A DNA stretch of 64,000 nt from positions 1 through 64,000 of the forward strand of contig NZ_CANLSU010000004.1 of assembly GCF_947493875.1 (NCBI RefSeq), given 5' to 3'. A program made the translations under genes and the position numbers. Shown piece after piece: positions 33,587 to 41,438 of this stretch. The stretch comes from an uncultured Marinococcus sp. (GTDB lineage: Bacteria > Bacillota > Bacilli > Bacillales > Marinococcaceae). Numbering within the stretch: position 1 is the first letter of the stretch; the number at the start of each line of letters is the position of its first letter. Under the pieces are notes generated by a model. That model was not told where the DNA came from. It saw nothing but the letters and a program-made list of their open reading frames with translations, and did no database searches.

Positions 33587-34771
33587 ATGTACGATTATAT
33601 CATTATCGGCGGCGGAATCGTCGGGCTTGCTGCAGCTTATGCGCTGCTTGAAGAAGAACCCGGCGCCGGAGTAGTCGTTTTAGAAAAAGAATCCCACCTG
33701 GCCTCGCACCAGACAGGCAGAAACAGCGGCGTTATTCATTCCGGCATCTATTACCGTCCCGGCAGCCTGAAGGCTCTGCTTACGGAAAAGGGGCGGAAAT
33801 CGCTCGCTGCTTTCTGCGATCAGCACGGGGTCGACTATACGATTTGCGGAAAGATCATTGCCGCCAGGGACGAAAATGAATTACTTCAGCTGCGGAAGCT
33901 ATATGAGCGCGGCAGGCAAAACGGCCTGCAGCCGCGCTATCTGTCGCTTGAAGAGCTTGCAGAAAGAGAGCCGTACGTAAGTGCCCAGCACGCACTGCTT
34001 GTGCCCGAAACCGGTATCGTCGACTACGGTGAGGTGGCTCAGGCTCTTGCGGCCGAAATCCGCCGGCGGGGCGGGGACATCCTGATCGGTCAGCAGGCCG
34101 GACAAATTCAGGAAACGGAAGAGAGCGTGAGTGTCACTACCCAGGACCAGACGTTTTCCGGCCGGAAGCTCGTCAACTGCGCCGGGCTGCAAAGTGATAA
34201 AATTGCCCGTATGGCCGGGTACCATACAGATGTCCGTATCGTCCCGTTCCGCGGGGAATACTATACGCTCGCTCCGGAGGCTGAACATAAAGTCTCCTGG
34301 CTCGTCTACCCGGTACCGGACCCCGCGTTTCCATTTCTCGGCGTTCATTTCACCCGGATGAGCCGGGGCGGCGTAGAGGCCGGCCCGAACGCCGTATTAA
34401 GCTTTGAGCGGGAAGGATACGGAAAAATGGCTGTAAACCCGGCAGATGCCTGGGAGCATCTTCGTTCCCCCGGACTAAGGAAGCTTGCTTCCCGGTACTG
34501 GAGGGAGGGAGCGCGGGAATACGTTCGTTCGTTTTCCAGGCAGGCATTTACCGCAGAGCTGCAGCAGCTGATTCCTTCTCTTGCAGCGGATGATCTAATG
34601 CCCGGCGAACCAGGAATACGCGCCCAGGCCATTCAGGAGGACGGGACGCTGATGGACGACTTCTTTTTTATTACGGGAGCCCGCAGCCTGCACGTATTAA
34701 ATGCCCCGTCGCCCGCAGCAACAGCTTCGCTTGAAATCGGAAAAACGATAGCCCGAAAAGTGAAAGGATGA
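33587..34771 (+). CDS. lhgO: L-2-hydroxyglutarate oxidase
   Basis: A 394-residue DAO-superfamily flavoenzyme with the FAD motif IIIGGGIVGLAAAYAL at the N-terminus, HQTGRNSGVIHSGIYY and the C-terminal GEPGIRAQAI. It oxidises L-2-hydroxyglutarate to 2-oxoglutarate, passing electrons to the quinone pool or oxygen. ATG follows TAAAGGAGCTTCGAT. It is followed 7 bp later by a VOC-protein gene, probably co-transcribed. Confidence 0.9.
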   Translation: MYDYIIIGGGIVGLAAAYALLEEEPGAGVVVLEKESHLASHQTGRNSGVIHSGIYYRPGSLKALLTEKGRKSLAAFCDQHGVDYTICGKIIAARDENELLQLRKLYERGRQNGLQPRYLSLEELAEREPYVSAQHALLVPETGIVDYGEVAQALAAEIRRRGGDILIGQQAGQIQETEESVSVTTQDQTFSGRKLVNCAGLQSDKIARMAGYHTDVRIVPFRGEYYTLAPEAEHKVSWLVYPVPDPAFPFLGVHFTRMSRGGVEAGPNAVLSFEREGYGKMAVNPADAWEHLRSPGLRKLASRYWREGAREYVRSFSRQAFTAELQQLIPSLAADDLMPGEPGIRAQAIQEDGTLMDDFFFITGARSLHVLNAPSPAATASLEIGKTIARKVKG

Positions 34772-34778
34772 CTCTCTT

Positions 34779-35141
34779 ATGACATTGTTTACCGGGATTG
34801 ATCACGTACAGCTTGCCGCCCCACCGGAAAGTGAAGAACAAGCCCGCCATTTTTTCCATACTATCCTTGGTATGCCAGAGATACCAAAGCCCGAGGATCT
34901 GGCCAAACGCGGCGGTGTTTGGTTTGACTGCGGCGGCCTTGAGGTCCATATTGGCATTGAAGAGCCGTTTTCCCCGGCCCGAAAGGCCCATCCGGCGCTC
35001 CGGGTGCACAGCCTTGAGCTTGCCAGAGAGCGCCTGCAGGAGTTTAACTGGCCTGTAAAGCCCGAAGAGCCGCTGAACGGCTCCCCCCGCTTTTATACGG
35101 AGGACCCGTTTGGCAACCGCATCGAACTGATTGAAAGATAG
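34779..35141 (+). CDS. Small VOC-superfamily (glyoxalase-like) protein
   Basis: A 120-residue single VOC domain with GIDHVQLAAPP at the N-terminus, LEVHIGIE in the middle and the family ending FYTEDPFGNRIELIE. It may be an extradiol-dioxygenase-like or detoxifying protein. It lies 7 bp behind lhgO and probably shares its transcript. Confidence 0.8.
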   Translation: MTLFTGIDHVQLAAPPESEEQARHFFHTILGMPEIPKPEDLAKRGGVWFDCGGLEVHIGIEEPFSPARKAHPALRVHSLELARERLQEFNWPVKPEEPLNGSPRFYTEDPFGNRIELIER

Positions 35142-35144
35142 TAA

Positions 35145-35176
35145 AAAGCCCCCGGCGGTAGATGCCGGGGGCTTCT
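35145..35176. terminator. Strong terminator between convergent VOC and 60-residue genes
   Basis: AGCCCCCGGC (35147-35156) with GCCGGGGGCT (35164-35173). On minus TTTTTAC follows; on plus only TCT. Confidence 0.85.
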
Positions 35177-35186
35177 AATATCAGCT

Positions 35187-35369
35187 TTACAGACTGAGCA
35201 TTTTCACCGAGTTTGGGTGCAGCTCTTCCTTTAATTGCTCATACATTGTCGTTGCGCAGTCTTTTCCTTCTAAAATTAATTCCTCTTTCGCCTCACGGCC
35301 CTTATAGTTCTTTAGTGAAATCTCATGGCCGTCCTGGTCTACTGCAATCAGCATATACTTTTGCTTCAT
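35187..35369 (-). CDS. Hypothetical 60-residue protein
   Basis: It encodes MKQKYMLIAVDQDGHEISLK followed by a charged stretch; ATG at 35369 follows GGGGGAGCATCC. The frame is open further upstream to 35573, but without a ribosome site. I know of no function. It is probably a single small alpha/beta domain. Confidence 0.6.
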   Translation of the reverse strand: MKQKYMLIAVDQDGHEISLKNYKGREAKEELILEGKDCATTMYEQLKEELHPNSVKMLSL

Positions 35370-35574
35370 GGATGCTCCCCCTTTTTCTCTTCCCTCTCTT
35401 TTTTCAGCCGTTGTGTGTTTCTTCTGCTCAGATATGCCGTTACTGCTACATTTCTGTTGGTTTAAATTACTGGTTGTTTGTTTAAGGTTAAATGGGCTGT
35501 CAGAAACATTATTTTCCCGCATACCGCCCGGCGTAAACTTTCCCCCGCTTAATACTATCTGCTTACAGTCCATG

Positions 35575-35600
35575 GTTTTCTTTTTTGTCGTTCCGGGTAC
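35575..35600 (+). promoter_or_regulatory. Sigma-B-like promoter of the 70-residue ORF
   Basis: GTTTTC, 14 bp, GGGTAC. The -35 keeps GTTT and the -10 differs from GGGWAT at the last base. Confidence 0.45.
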
Positions 35601-35673
35601 ATAGTCTTTAAGTAAATTATTATATACCGCTCTTATTCATGATATTTATTATACGCCGAGGGAGTGAAATACG

Positions 35674-35886
35674 ATGGACTACTCCATGTCGCGTCAGGTT
35701 ATTTACTGCTCGATCACGAACCAGAAGGTGCTTCACGAATTATCCTACGTTTATAAAGACGGTGTGTTTGACTCTGTTGCTACGTGCACCGGAGTGTCAG
35801 AGGCCTGCACTGATTGTCCTCTGCTGGATTTCAACCGTGTATACGAAGCAGCACCCACCCCCAGGAAACAACTGGTCAGTGGATGA
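35674..35886 (+). CDS. Hypothetical 70-residue cysteine-containing protein
   Basis: It encodes MDYSMSRQVIYCSITN and has four cysteines, three of them in a CTGVSEACTDC arrangement that could bind a metal or form disulfides. GAGGGAGTG lies before ATG. A sigma-B-like promoter lies about 75 bp upstream. I do not recognise the family. Confidence 0.6.
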   Translation: MDYSMSRQVIYCSITNQKVLHELSYVYKDGVFDSVATCTGVSEACTDCPLLDFNRVYEAAPTPRKQLVSG

Positions 35887-35900
35887 TATCTTTGTTCATA

Positions 35901-35946
35901 AAAAATCTTCCTTTCCACTTGCGCGTGGTCAGGAAGATTTCTTTTG
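35901..35946. terminator. Bidirectional terminator overlapping the zinc-ribbon gene end
   Basis: AAATCTTCC (35903-35911) with GGAAGATTT (35932-35940) and an inner CCAC/GTGG stem. The right arm encodes the last codons of the minus-strand gene. Confidence 0.8.
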
Positions 35947-36276
35947 TTTATTTTTATAATAGCGCAGGGTCTTCTGGGTATCATTTAAATCCCGCATCAG
36001 CCGGTAGGGCTTGCTTGCCAGCCGGAACGGCATCCGTACGACAAACGGCGTCCTGCTTTCTTTGTATTCCTCTGTCAGGCGAGTTGGCTTGGTAGTCACG
36101 CGGTCATACACTTCGCTGTACCATTCCTTCATGATATCGCGGTTTAATGTGAGCTCCCGGCCGCACGTGCGGCACTCCATGCTGTACACGTCCCCATTAA
36201 TATATTCCACGTTGTGGGGCGTCTCTTCCTTACAATGAGCACACTGTAAGTAAATAAGCTCCTTACGTTTTTTCAT
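35929..36276 (-). CDS. Hypothetical zinc-ribbon protein, 115 residues
   Basis: The N-terminus has two CxxC pairs (CAHC near 12 and CRTC near 35) in the spacing of a zinc ribbon. A basic C-terminal half follows (RYYKNKQKKSS at the end). It could bind nucleic acid or protein. Start ATG follows AAAGGAGGGGC. I cannot assign a family with certainty; similar uncharacterised proteins occur in alkaliphilic Bacillaceae. Confidence 0.7.
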   Translation of the reverse strand: MKKRKELIYLQCAHCKEETPHNVEYINGDVYSMECRTCGRELTLNRDIMKEWYSEVYDRVTTKPTRLTEEYKESRTPFVVRMPFRLASKPYRLMRDLNDTQKTLRYYKNKQKKSS

Positions 36277-36309
36277 CGCTTCAGCCCCTCCTTTACTTAT
36301 TACTCTTTT

Positions 36310-36318
36310 ATTATACCA
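36310..36318 (-). promoter_or_regulatory. Extended -10 promoter of the zinc-ribbon gene
   Basis: On minus TGGTATAAT, a full extended -10, lies 34 bp before the start codon. No good -35 was seen. Confidence 0.5.
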
Positions 36319-36332
36319 CGATTTGAAGACGG

Positions 36333-36367
36333 AAAAAGAAGCGGCCGCTAATTTCGGCAGCGCTTCC
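36333..36367 (-). terminator. Terminator of the sorbitol-type PTS operon
   Basis: On minus, GAAGCG-CTGCC pairs with GGC-CGCTTC, then TTTTTCC. Confidence 0.75.
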
Positions 36368-36375
36368 TTCTCCTT

Positions 36376-37668
36376 TTATTTCCACTCATGATCCTGCATT
36401 TTCCTAAGACGCCAGATCGTTGATTCCACTGTCTGCTCGACATCCTGATACGTAATGATTTCTCCTTTTTTTACAGGGCGGGCCATTCGTACATTTTTGT
36501 CCACCAGGCCAATCGGAAGTGCTCCCTTCTCTTTTGCTTCGGGAGCTTCCATCACAGTACCGTAAATGGTAAAGCCGCCAATCGAATCCAGATGCTCATC
36601 CGCTTCCAGATCACGCTTCGCCACAGCCACTGTTTCAGCAACATGGCCCGCGTCGGGAGCAATCGTTGCCTGGCCGTCCAGGTAAGCGCGTGCCACGGAA
36701 AGCGGCGTTTCCAGGCTTGTCAGGTGGTATGGCCGGTACAGTACGTAGTTCGGGCCGTCTCCCATTTTTAAATATTTCATTTCCGCATTCACTTCTTCCA
36801 TGCCGGAAGCAACGATGGCAAACACGCCCGGGGCGATGCCGTTAATGTATTCCACAATGTGCTGCTTTGCGACTTTTCCTCCCTGCTCCCGCAGCTGGAA
36901 GAGCTCCGGCAGATCGGCGACTCCGGCTTCGAAGCCGTTCATGCCCGGCTTCTCCGGTACAAACCCGGTCGCGTTCGCTACGGCATTCATTTCCACCATC
37001 GTTTTTGTGCCATCCTGGAAGGAGGCAAGCATTTTCGGGCTTGAGCCCTTCTCTTTGGCCTCAGCTGCTGCCGTGTCCGGATTCGCTTCAACATTTAACG
37101 GGTTGTTTTTGCCCTTCCCAAGCGCCACCACCTCAAAGCCAATTGCATCAGCAAAATCATACAGCTCCATAATCGCTCCCGGCTCATCTCCTGCCGACCC
37201 GGTGTACACGACGCCGCTTGCATCCGCCATCCGTTTCAGCAGCGGCCCGACAGTAACATCCGCCTCGACGTTCAGCATGACGATATGCTTCCGGCTCAAA
37301 ATCGCGTTCCAGGCAATTTCTGCGCCGATATTCGGTACCCCGGTCGCATCCACAATCACATCCACTTCATCGAGTGCGCATACGAGCAGTGCTTTGGTGG
37401 AAGCCACCACTTTGTTCATGCGGATAGCCTGCGAGGCTTCTCCTTTATCGTTAGTAGAAACAATATTTCCCCGCTCAATGCCGGCATGCCCGTACGCGTT
37501 AATGACGTTATCTTCATTTATGTCAGCGGTGATAACAACCCGCATGCCCTTCATATTTTCAATCTGCGCGATCATGCCGCGACCCATCTGGCCGGCACCG
37601 ACAAGACCCACCTTAATGTAGCGGCCCTCTTTTTCGAGCGCCTGCAGCTTTCGGTTAATTCCTATCAT
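36376..37668 (-). CDS. NAD(P)-dependent oxidoreductase with C-terminal SAF domain (PTS-linked)
   Basis: Residues 18-150 form a Rossmann domain (VGLVGAGQMGRGMIAQ) like homoserine dehydrogenase. A central domain follows, and the last 80 residues form a SAF-like domain (ALPIGLVDKNVRMARPVKKG, then EIITYQDVE). Family members lie near glucitol-family PTS genes. It probably oxidises or reduces the phosphorylated product of the transporter. There is no SrlD-type sorbitol-6-phosphate dehydrogenase in the operon, so the imported sugar need not be sorbitol. Confidence 0.8.
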   Translation of the reverse strand: MIGINRKLQALEKEGRYIKVGLVGAGQMGRGMIAQIENMKGMRVVITADINEDNVINAYGHAGIERGNIVSTNDKGEASQAIRMNKVVASTKALLVCALDEVDVIVDATGVPNIGAEIAWNAILSRKHIVMLNVEADVTVGPLLKRMADASGVVYTGSAGDEPGAIMELYDFADAIGFEVVALGKGKNNPLNVEANPDTAAAEAKEKGSSPKMLASFQDGTKTMVEMNAVANATGFVPEKPGMNGFEAGVADLPELFQLREQGGKVAKQHIVEYINGIAPGVFAIVASGMEEVNAEMKYLKMGDGPNYVLYRPYHLTSLETPLSVARAYLDGQATIAPDAGHVAETVAVAKRDLEADEHLDSIGGFTIYGTVMEAPEAKEKGALPIGLVDKNVRMARPVKKGEIITYQDVEQTVESTIWRLRKMQDHEWK

Positions 37669-37690
37669 TGCTCTCCACTCCTATCCAGCT

Positions 37691-38071
37691 TTATTTTTTA
37701 CGAAATACGATGGTGCTTCCCACCTGTATCGCGGGCAGCGGCCTGGCTTCTATACAGACCGTCCCCGGCAGATCTGAATTTGTCTCTCCGTTAAACTGGA
37801 AGGTCGCATGCCCGAGATCCCGCAGCGTTTCATTTGCTTTGCCGCCAACAAACGTCAGGGCAAACACTTCTCCATCAATGATCAGCTCATCCCCGGCTTC
37901 CAGATCCCCGTTTAACCCTTCGGCATTATGAACGAAGCTGATGTCGTACAAATCCTTTGGTGCTGTTTCGTTGAATAAAATCATCATGCCATCGTCCATC
38001 AGCATCTGGGCGTCCTCTCCAATGCCAACCACAGTGGCTGTAAATACCTCTGTTTTCATCTGCACGGTCAC
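37691..38071 (-). CDS. srlB: PTS glucitol/sorbitol-family EIIA
   Basis: A 126-residue EIIA of the glucitol family. It carries the phosphoryl-accepting His in ISFVHNAEGLNGDL and the C-terminal LGHATFQFNG segment. It passes phosphate from HPr to EIIB. It lies between the EIIB/EIIC-type gene and the oxidoreductase gene in one operon. Confidence 0.88.
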   Translation of the reverse strand: MTVQMKTEVFTATVVGIGEDAQMLMDDGMMILFNETAPKDLYDISFVHNAEGLNGDLEAGDELIIDGEVFALTFVGGKANETLRDLGHATFQFNGETNSDLPGTVCIEARPLPAIQVGSTIVFRKK

Positions 38072-38090
38072 TCCTCCTAAGAAATACAGA

Positions 38091-38109
38091 GCGGGCAGCG
38101 AGTGCCCGC
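38091..38109 (-). other. Intra-operon hairpin between srlE and srlB
   Basis: GCGGGCA (38091-38097) pairs with TGCCCGC (38103-38109) in the 49-bp gap. On minus no U-run follows, so it more likely stabilises the upstream message or partly attenuates than fully terminates. Confidence 0.5.
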
Positions 38110-38120
38110 CGTTTTTATTT

Positions 38121-39155
38121 TTATGAATACAGGCCGAAGCTGAAAAGATAAGCGATCACAACGGCAAGCGGCCCGGTAATAACCCTCGAGAACAGGACGG
38201 CTGGTACGCCGACGGAAATGGTCTCCGGCTTTGCTTCGCCGAGTGTCAGGCCAACCGGTACGAAGTCTGCCCCTACCTGCGGATTAATGGCGAAAAGTGC
38301 CGGAAGCGCCATTGCCGGCGGAATATTTCCCATGCCGATCTGAGTACCGATAAGCACCCCAACCACCTGGGCAATAACAGCGCCCGGACCGAGCAGCGGG
38401 GATAAAATTGGAATCGCACATATAAAGGATAAAAGCAGCAGCCCGAAAATATTGCTGGCGAGCGGCGATACAAAGTTTGCGATCAGATCCCCGATACCGG
38501 TGAATGTGATGATCCCGATAATCGTACTGACAAAAGCCATGAACGGAAGAATATTTCGGATGACGGTATCAATCGTTTCCCGGCCGGCCTGGAAGAATAC
38601 GCTTACTACGTTGCCGACGGCGCGGCCGATACGTTCGATAATATTTGCCTTTTTCGGCCCGGATCCTTTGGCTTTCATTTTCGCGTCGTCTTTAACCTGC
38701 CTGGCCACGTCCCGGTCCATCAGGGAGTTGTACGGGGAGGCTTTGTCCTCTGCTTCCGCTTCGGCAGCCGGCACCTCGTCCTCGCTGATAGCCTTCATGT
38801 CCCTTTCAGCTACACCCGAGACAAAATTTTCTTCGTTAATATACTGTGCCAGCGGCCCGGCCGGTGACGTGCCGTGGATGTTGACCGTCAGCACGCCCAT
38901 TTTCGGGTAGACCCCGCAGCGTGCGGTGCCACCGCAGTCAATAACTGCTGCGGCGATATTTTCTTTATCATAGGAGGCTTTGAACCCGTCCACCGCTTCG
39001 CCGCCTGAAAGCTCCGCCAGGCGCTCGGCGACCGGGTGAATACCACCTCCGGTTACCGACATAATATATCTTTTCTGATCGTTTGGATGAATGACGAGCG
39101 GGCCTCCCCAGCCGCCTCTTCCTTTTTTTACCTCTACCGGTTTATATTCAGCCAT
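38121..39155 (-). CDS. srlE: PTS glucitol/sorbitol-family EIIB/EIIBC
   Basis: A 344-residue protein with an N-terminal EIIB domain (phosphocysteine in [15 protein letters not shown] near 75) and a C-terminal membrane domain of several segments from about 185 ([20 protein letters not shown]). It works with the SrlA-type subunit to carry and phosphorylate a hexitol-like substrate. ATG at 39155 lies 32 bp after the srlA stop. Confidence 0.9.
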   Translation of the reverse strand: MAEYKPVEVKKGRGGWGGPLVIHPNDQKRYIMSVTGGGIHPVAERLAELSGGEAVDGFKASYDKENIAAAVIDCGGTARCGVYPKMGVLTVNIHGTSPAGPLAQYINEENFVSGVAERDMKAISEDEVPAAEAEAEDKASPYNSLMDRDVARQVKDDAKMKAKGSGPKKANIIERIGRAVGNVVSVFFQAGRETIDTVIRNILPFMAFVSTIIGIITFTGIGDLIANFVSPLASNIFGLLLLSFICAIPILSPLLGPGAVIAQVVGVLIGTQIGMGNIPPAMALPALFAINPQVGADFVPVGLTLGEAKPETISVGVPAVLFSRVITGPLAVVIAYLFSFGLYS

Positions 39156-39187
39156 TGTTCTTCCCTCGCTTTTTTTTAAATTTTCAT

Positions 39188-39748
39188 TTATGCGCTGGCG
39201 CTTTTTTCCGTGGAATCATCCTCTGTATTGGCTGCCTGGCGTCTTAGCATGATAGCGGTAATCCATTCGGTCACAACGCCGCGAATTAATATAACGATCA
39301 GGCCGACAATGAAGAAGCGGATGGCCAGTGGACCGGCAGACAGACCAAGCGTCGTAATGCCCGCTGAAATTCCTGTATAGACGAAAAGCTCAGCCGGGTT
39401 CGCGTGAGGAAACAATCCGGTAATTGGATGCACAAATGATACGGCGGAGTCGTAAAACGCCGGCTTCTGCCGCTCCGGAAGAAAGCGTCCGAACGTGTAG
39501 CACATCGGGTTGGTCAGGAAAAACACGGCCAGGACCGGAAACAGCGTATAGCGCAGAAAGAAATATTTGGTGCTTTTCTGGGCCAGTGAATAAATTCGTT
39601 CTTCGCCGATGAATTTAATCATGGCGTTAACAGCAAGAATTAAACATATAAGTGTCGGAATAATACCTGTTACGAGCCCGACGAACGTTTCACCGCCTGC
39701 CTGGAACATTCCGATAAAGCCTTCTGCTAGCGTTACTAAGAAATCCAT
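39188..39748 (-). CDS. srlA: PTS glucitol/sorbitol-family EIIC
   Basis: A 186-residue membrane protein with about four segments and the family's [18 protein letters not shown] region. It overlaps the GutM gene by 13 nt. The acidic C-terminus ([12 protein letters not shown]) is unusual and fits a salt-adapted proteome. Confidence 0.9.
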   Translation of the reverse strand: MDFLVTLAEGFIGMFQAGGETFVGLVTGIIPTLICLILAVNAMIKFIGEERIYSLAQKSTKYFFLRYTLFPVLAVFFLTNPMCYTFGRFLPERQKPAFYDSAVSFVHPITGLFPHANPAELFVYTGISAGITTLGLSAGPLAIRFFIVGLIVILIRGVVTEWITAIMLRRQAANTEDDSTEKSASA

Positions 39749-40158
39749 TTGTTATCCCCCTTTTTGTGTTTGCGTTTCTGTTCTGCAAGAATCTGCTGGG
39801 CTGCCATGAGATGAGCCCGCTTCGGATGCTTCTTTTTACCAGGAGCGCCTTCTGTTTCCCACTGCTTTTTTAATTCATGGATGTTTTTATCCATCAGCTC
39901 AGGCGCTTCAGCGAACCTGGCGAACACCGTCACTCCTCTCATTATCTTGGCATCGATCACTGTGCCTGCTTCATTGGTAACAAGCAGAATGACCGTGCCG
40001 ATGCCAAGCAGGCGTTTATCAATACCTGTGCCGAGATAGCCCGAAGGACGCCTGCCCATTGAAGCAATCATGCCGTTATAGTATTTCATCTGGCGGAATG
40101 TCAGATAAAATTGCAGCAGCCATATTACGACGAACGCGGCGATAAAATAACCCCACAT
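39736..40158 (-). CDS. gutM: GutM-type glucitol operon activator
   Basis: A 140-residue protein with one N-terminal membrane segment (GYFIAAFVVIWLLQFYLTF), a small beta-rich middle and a basic C-terminus (GKKKHPKRAHLMAAQ). GutM is a positive regulator of glucitol PTS genes in enterobacteria. ATG at 40158 is 7 nt behind AAAGGAGG; the GTG at 40164 abuts it. It is the first gene of the operon. Confidence 0.85.
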   Translation of the reverse strand: MWGYFIAAFVVIWLLQFYLTFRQMKYYNGMIASMGRRPSGYLGTGIDKRLLGIGTVILLVTNEAGTVIDAKIMRGVTVFARFAEAPELMDKNIHELKKQWETEGAPGKKKHPKRAHLMAAQQILAEQKRKHKKGDNKWIS

Positions 40159-40173
40159 CCTCACCCCTCCTTT

Positions 40174-40203
40174 ACATTTGTAACAACTTGTAACCTTTGT
40201 AAC
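40174..40203 (-). promoter_or_regulatory. Probable SorC operator of the PTS operon
   Basis: On minus three GTTACAA units stand 9-10 bp apart, directly behind the -10. The outer blocks TTACAAAGGTTA and ACAAATGTAAAGGAGG occur with the same spacing before acoA (46199-46229). Confidence 0.65.
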
Positions 40204-40204
40204 A

Positions 40205-40233
40205 ATATTAAAGCGTTTTCATACAGCCGTCAA
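40205..40233 (-). promoter_or_regulatory. Sigma-A promoter of the PTS operon, with cre-like site
   Basis: On minus, TTGACG (40233-40228), 17 bp, TAATAT (40210-40205). ATGAAAACGCTTTAAT (plus 40207-40222), one mismatch from the cre consensus, covers the -10 and part of the spacer, which suggests CcpA control. Confidence 0.75.
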
Positions 40234-40308
40234 TCTATTTTTCAGATATTTTAAAAATTTATTTTTGCACGGGTTTCTCAGGATAATTGACAATTATTTC
40301 TTTTATTT

Positions 40309-40341
40309 TACATATGTTCTTAATTACACATTTGTTCATAC
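40309..40341 (-). promoter_or_regulatory. Upstream direct repeat, possible second SorC binding region
   Basis: On minus GAACAAATGT and GAACATATGT recur with an 18-bp period, about 75 bp before the -35. The aco promoter operator also has GAACAAATGT. Confidence 0.45.
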
Positions 40342-40347
40342 ATATAT

Positions 40348-40405
40348 TAAAAAAATATGCCAACGGCTTCATTGGCATAAAAAAATGGCTCCTTTGAAAG
40401 GAGCC
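40348..40405 (-). terminator. Tandem terminators of the SorC regulator gene
   Basis: On minus, GGCTCCTTT/AAAGGAGCC is followed by ATTTTTTT; 8 bp further ATGCCAA/TTGGCAT is followed by ATTTTTTTAA. Confidence 0.9.
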
Positions 40406-40414
40406 GTGCGTACG

Positions 40415-41356
40415 TTATTCCGTTAAAGCTTCTGCAATTTGATTATCCACGATCAGCACGTCCAGATAGCCGCCCTTCAGCGCAGCCTCGATGCCGAGCA
40501 CCTTGTGGGAGCCCTGGGCTACGCCGACGACCTCAGGAATGCTTTTAATTTCCTCGAGAGTCAGGCCGATGACCCGGTTGTTGATTGGGTGGTCCACGCC
40601 CTGGCCGAGAGCGTCGAAAAACTTCGAGCTGATATCTCCGACTGCTCCGGCTTTTCGGAGCGTGACGATATCTTCCTCCTGCAGGTAACCCATCGTTTCC
40701 ATTGTGGAATGCTGCAGCGGGTTGCCGAGGCCGACAAGGGCAAGCTCCACGTTCCTGCCTTCCTCGAGCACCTGGGCGATGTCCCTGGACTGCACGAGCC
40801 GCTCCTTCAGGTCGTCGGTTTCGACCATCGCCGGAGCGTATAGATATGAACAGGAGGCGTTCATTTTCTGCGCAAAATGAAACGCCAGCTGATTGGAATG
40901 CAGATGCACGTATTTGTTTCCCATTCCTCCAATCAGCGGCGTAATCTGGATGTCTCTATGCTCGACATACGGATATTCTTCAATCAGTGAACGAAGCGTC
41001 GACCCCCAGGAAATACCGATCCGCTTTACCTGCTCGGATCTCTTGGCCACATAAGAAGCGGCCGCTTTTCCGATCAGTCGTTTACCAAGATCAGGCGTGA
41101 ATCCTGTCGTCGAAACGACCACCGCTTCTTTCAGTCCGTACTTTTTTTCAAGCTTCTGTTCCAGGTCAACGGTATGCACACTTTCATCTTTAATATATAT
41201 TTCAACGATGCCTTCATCCCGGGCCCGCTGCAGCATTTTGGAAATGACCGGACGGGAAACGCCCTGCTTTTTGGCGATCTGCGCCTGGGTCCATCCATCA
41301 AAATGATACAGCTTCGCTACTTTTACGGTTTCTCTTTTTTCTTCCCAGTTGAGCAT
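40415..41356 (-). CDS. SorC/DeoR-type sugar-binding transcriptional regulator
   Basis: A 313-residue protein: HTH at residues 20-50 (WTQAQIAKKQGVSRPVISKML) and a sugar-phosphate-binding SorC domain with GISWGSTLRSL and GVAQGSHKVLGIEAALKGGY. It stands between the acetoin-dehydrogenase-type operon and the PTS operon, and both have near-identical promoter/operator regions. It has its own extended -10 and double terminators. The effector is probably a phosphorylated sugar made by the adjacent PTS. Confidence 0.9.
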   Translation of the reverse strand: MLNWEEKRETVKVAKLYHFDGWTQAQIAKKQGVSRPVISKMLQRARDEGIVEIYIKDESVHTVDLEQKLEKKYGLKEAVVVSTTGFTPDLGKRLIGKAAASYVAKRSEQVKRIGISWGSTLRSLIEEYPYVEHRDIQITPLIGGMGNKYVHLHSNQLAFHFAQKMNASCSYLYAPAMVETDDLKERLVQSRDIAQVLEEGRNVELALVGLGNPLQHSTMETMGYLQEEDIVTLRKAGAVGDISSKFFDALGQGVDHPINNRVIGLTLEEIKSIPEVVGVAQGSHKVLGIEAALKGGYLDVLIVDNQIAEALTE

Positions 41357-41392
41357 AATTCTTCCCTCTATTCCATAAATTCATCTGATGCC

Positions 41393-41401
41393 AGTATATC
41401 A
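41393..41401 (-). promoter_or_regulatory. Extended -10 promoter of the SorC gene
   Basis: On minus TGATATACT, an extended -10, lies 37 bp before the start codon. No good -35 was found. Confidence 0.45.
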
Positions 41402-41417
41402 CTCCCTGCCAAAAAAC

Positions 41418-41433
41418 TATATACGCTTACATC
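41418..41433 (-). promoter_or_regulatory. cre-like site between lpd and the SorC gene
   Basis: On minus ATGTAAGCGTATATAG matches the cre consensus except for one fixed C. It is upstream of the SorC promoter. Confidence 0.4.
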
Positions 41434-41438
41434 GCTTT

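Noticed and set aside
36800-37621. 273-codon open frame on plus opposite the PTS-linked oxidoreductase gene
   Set aside because: Ser/Ala/Pro/Thr-rich shadow translation with no start signal; the minus gene has all family motifs.
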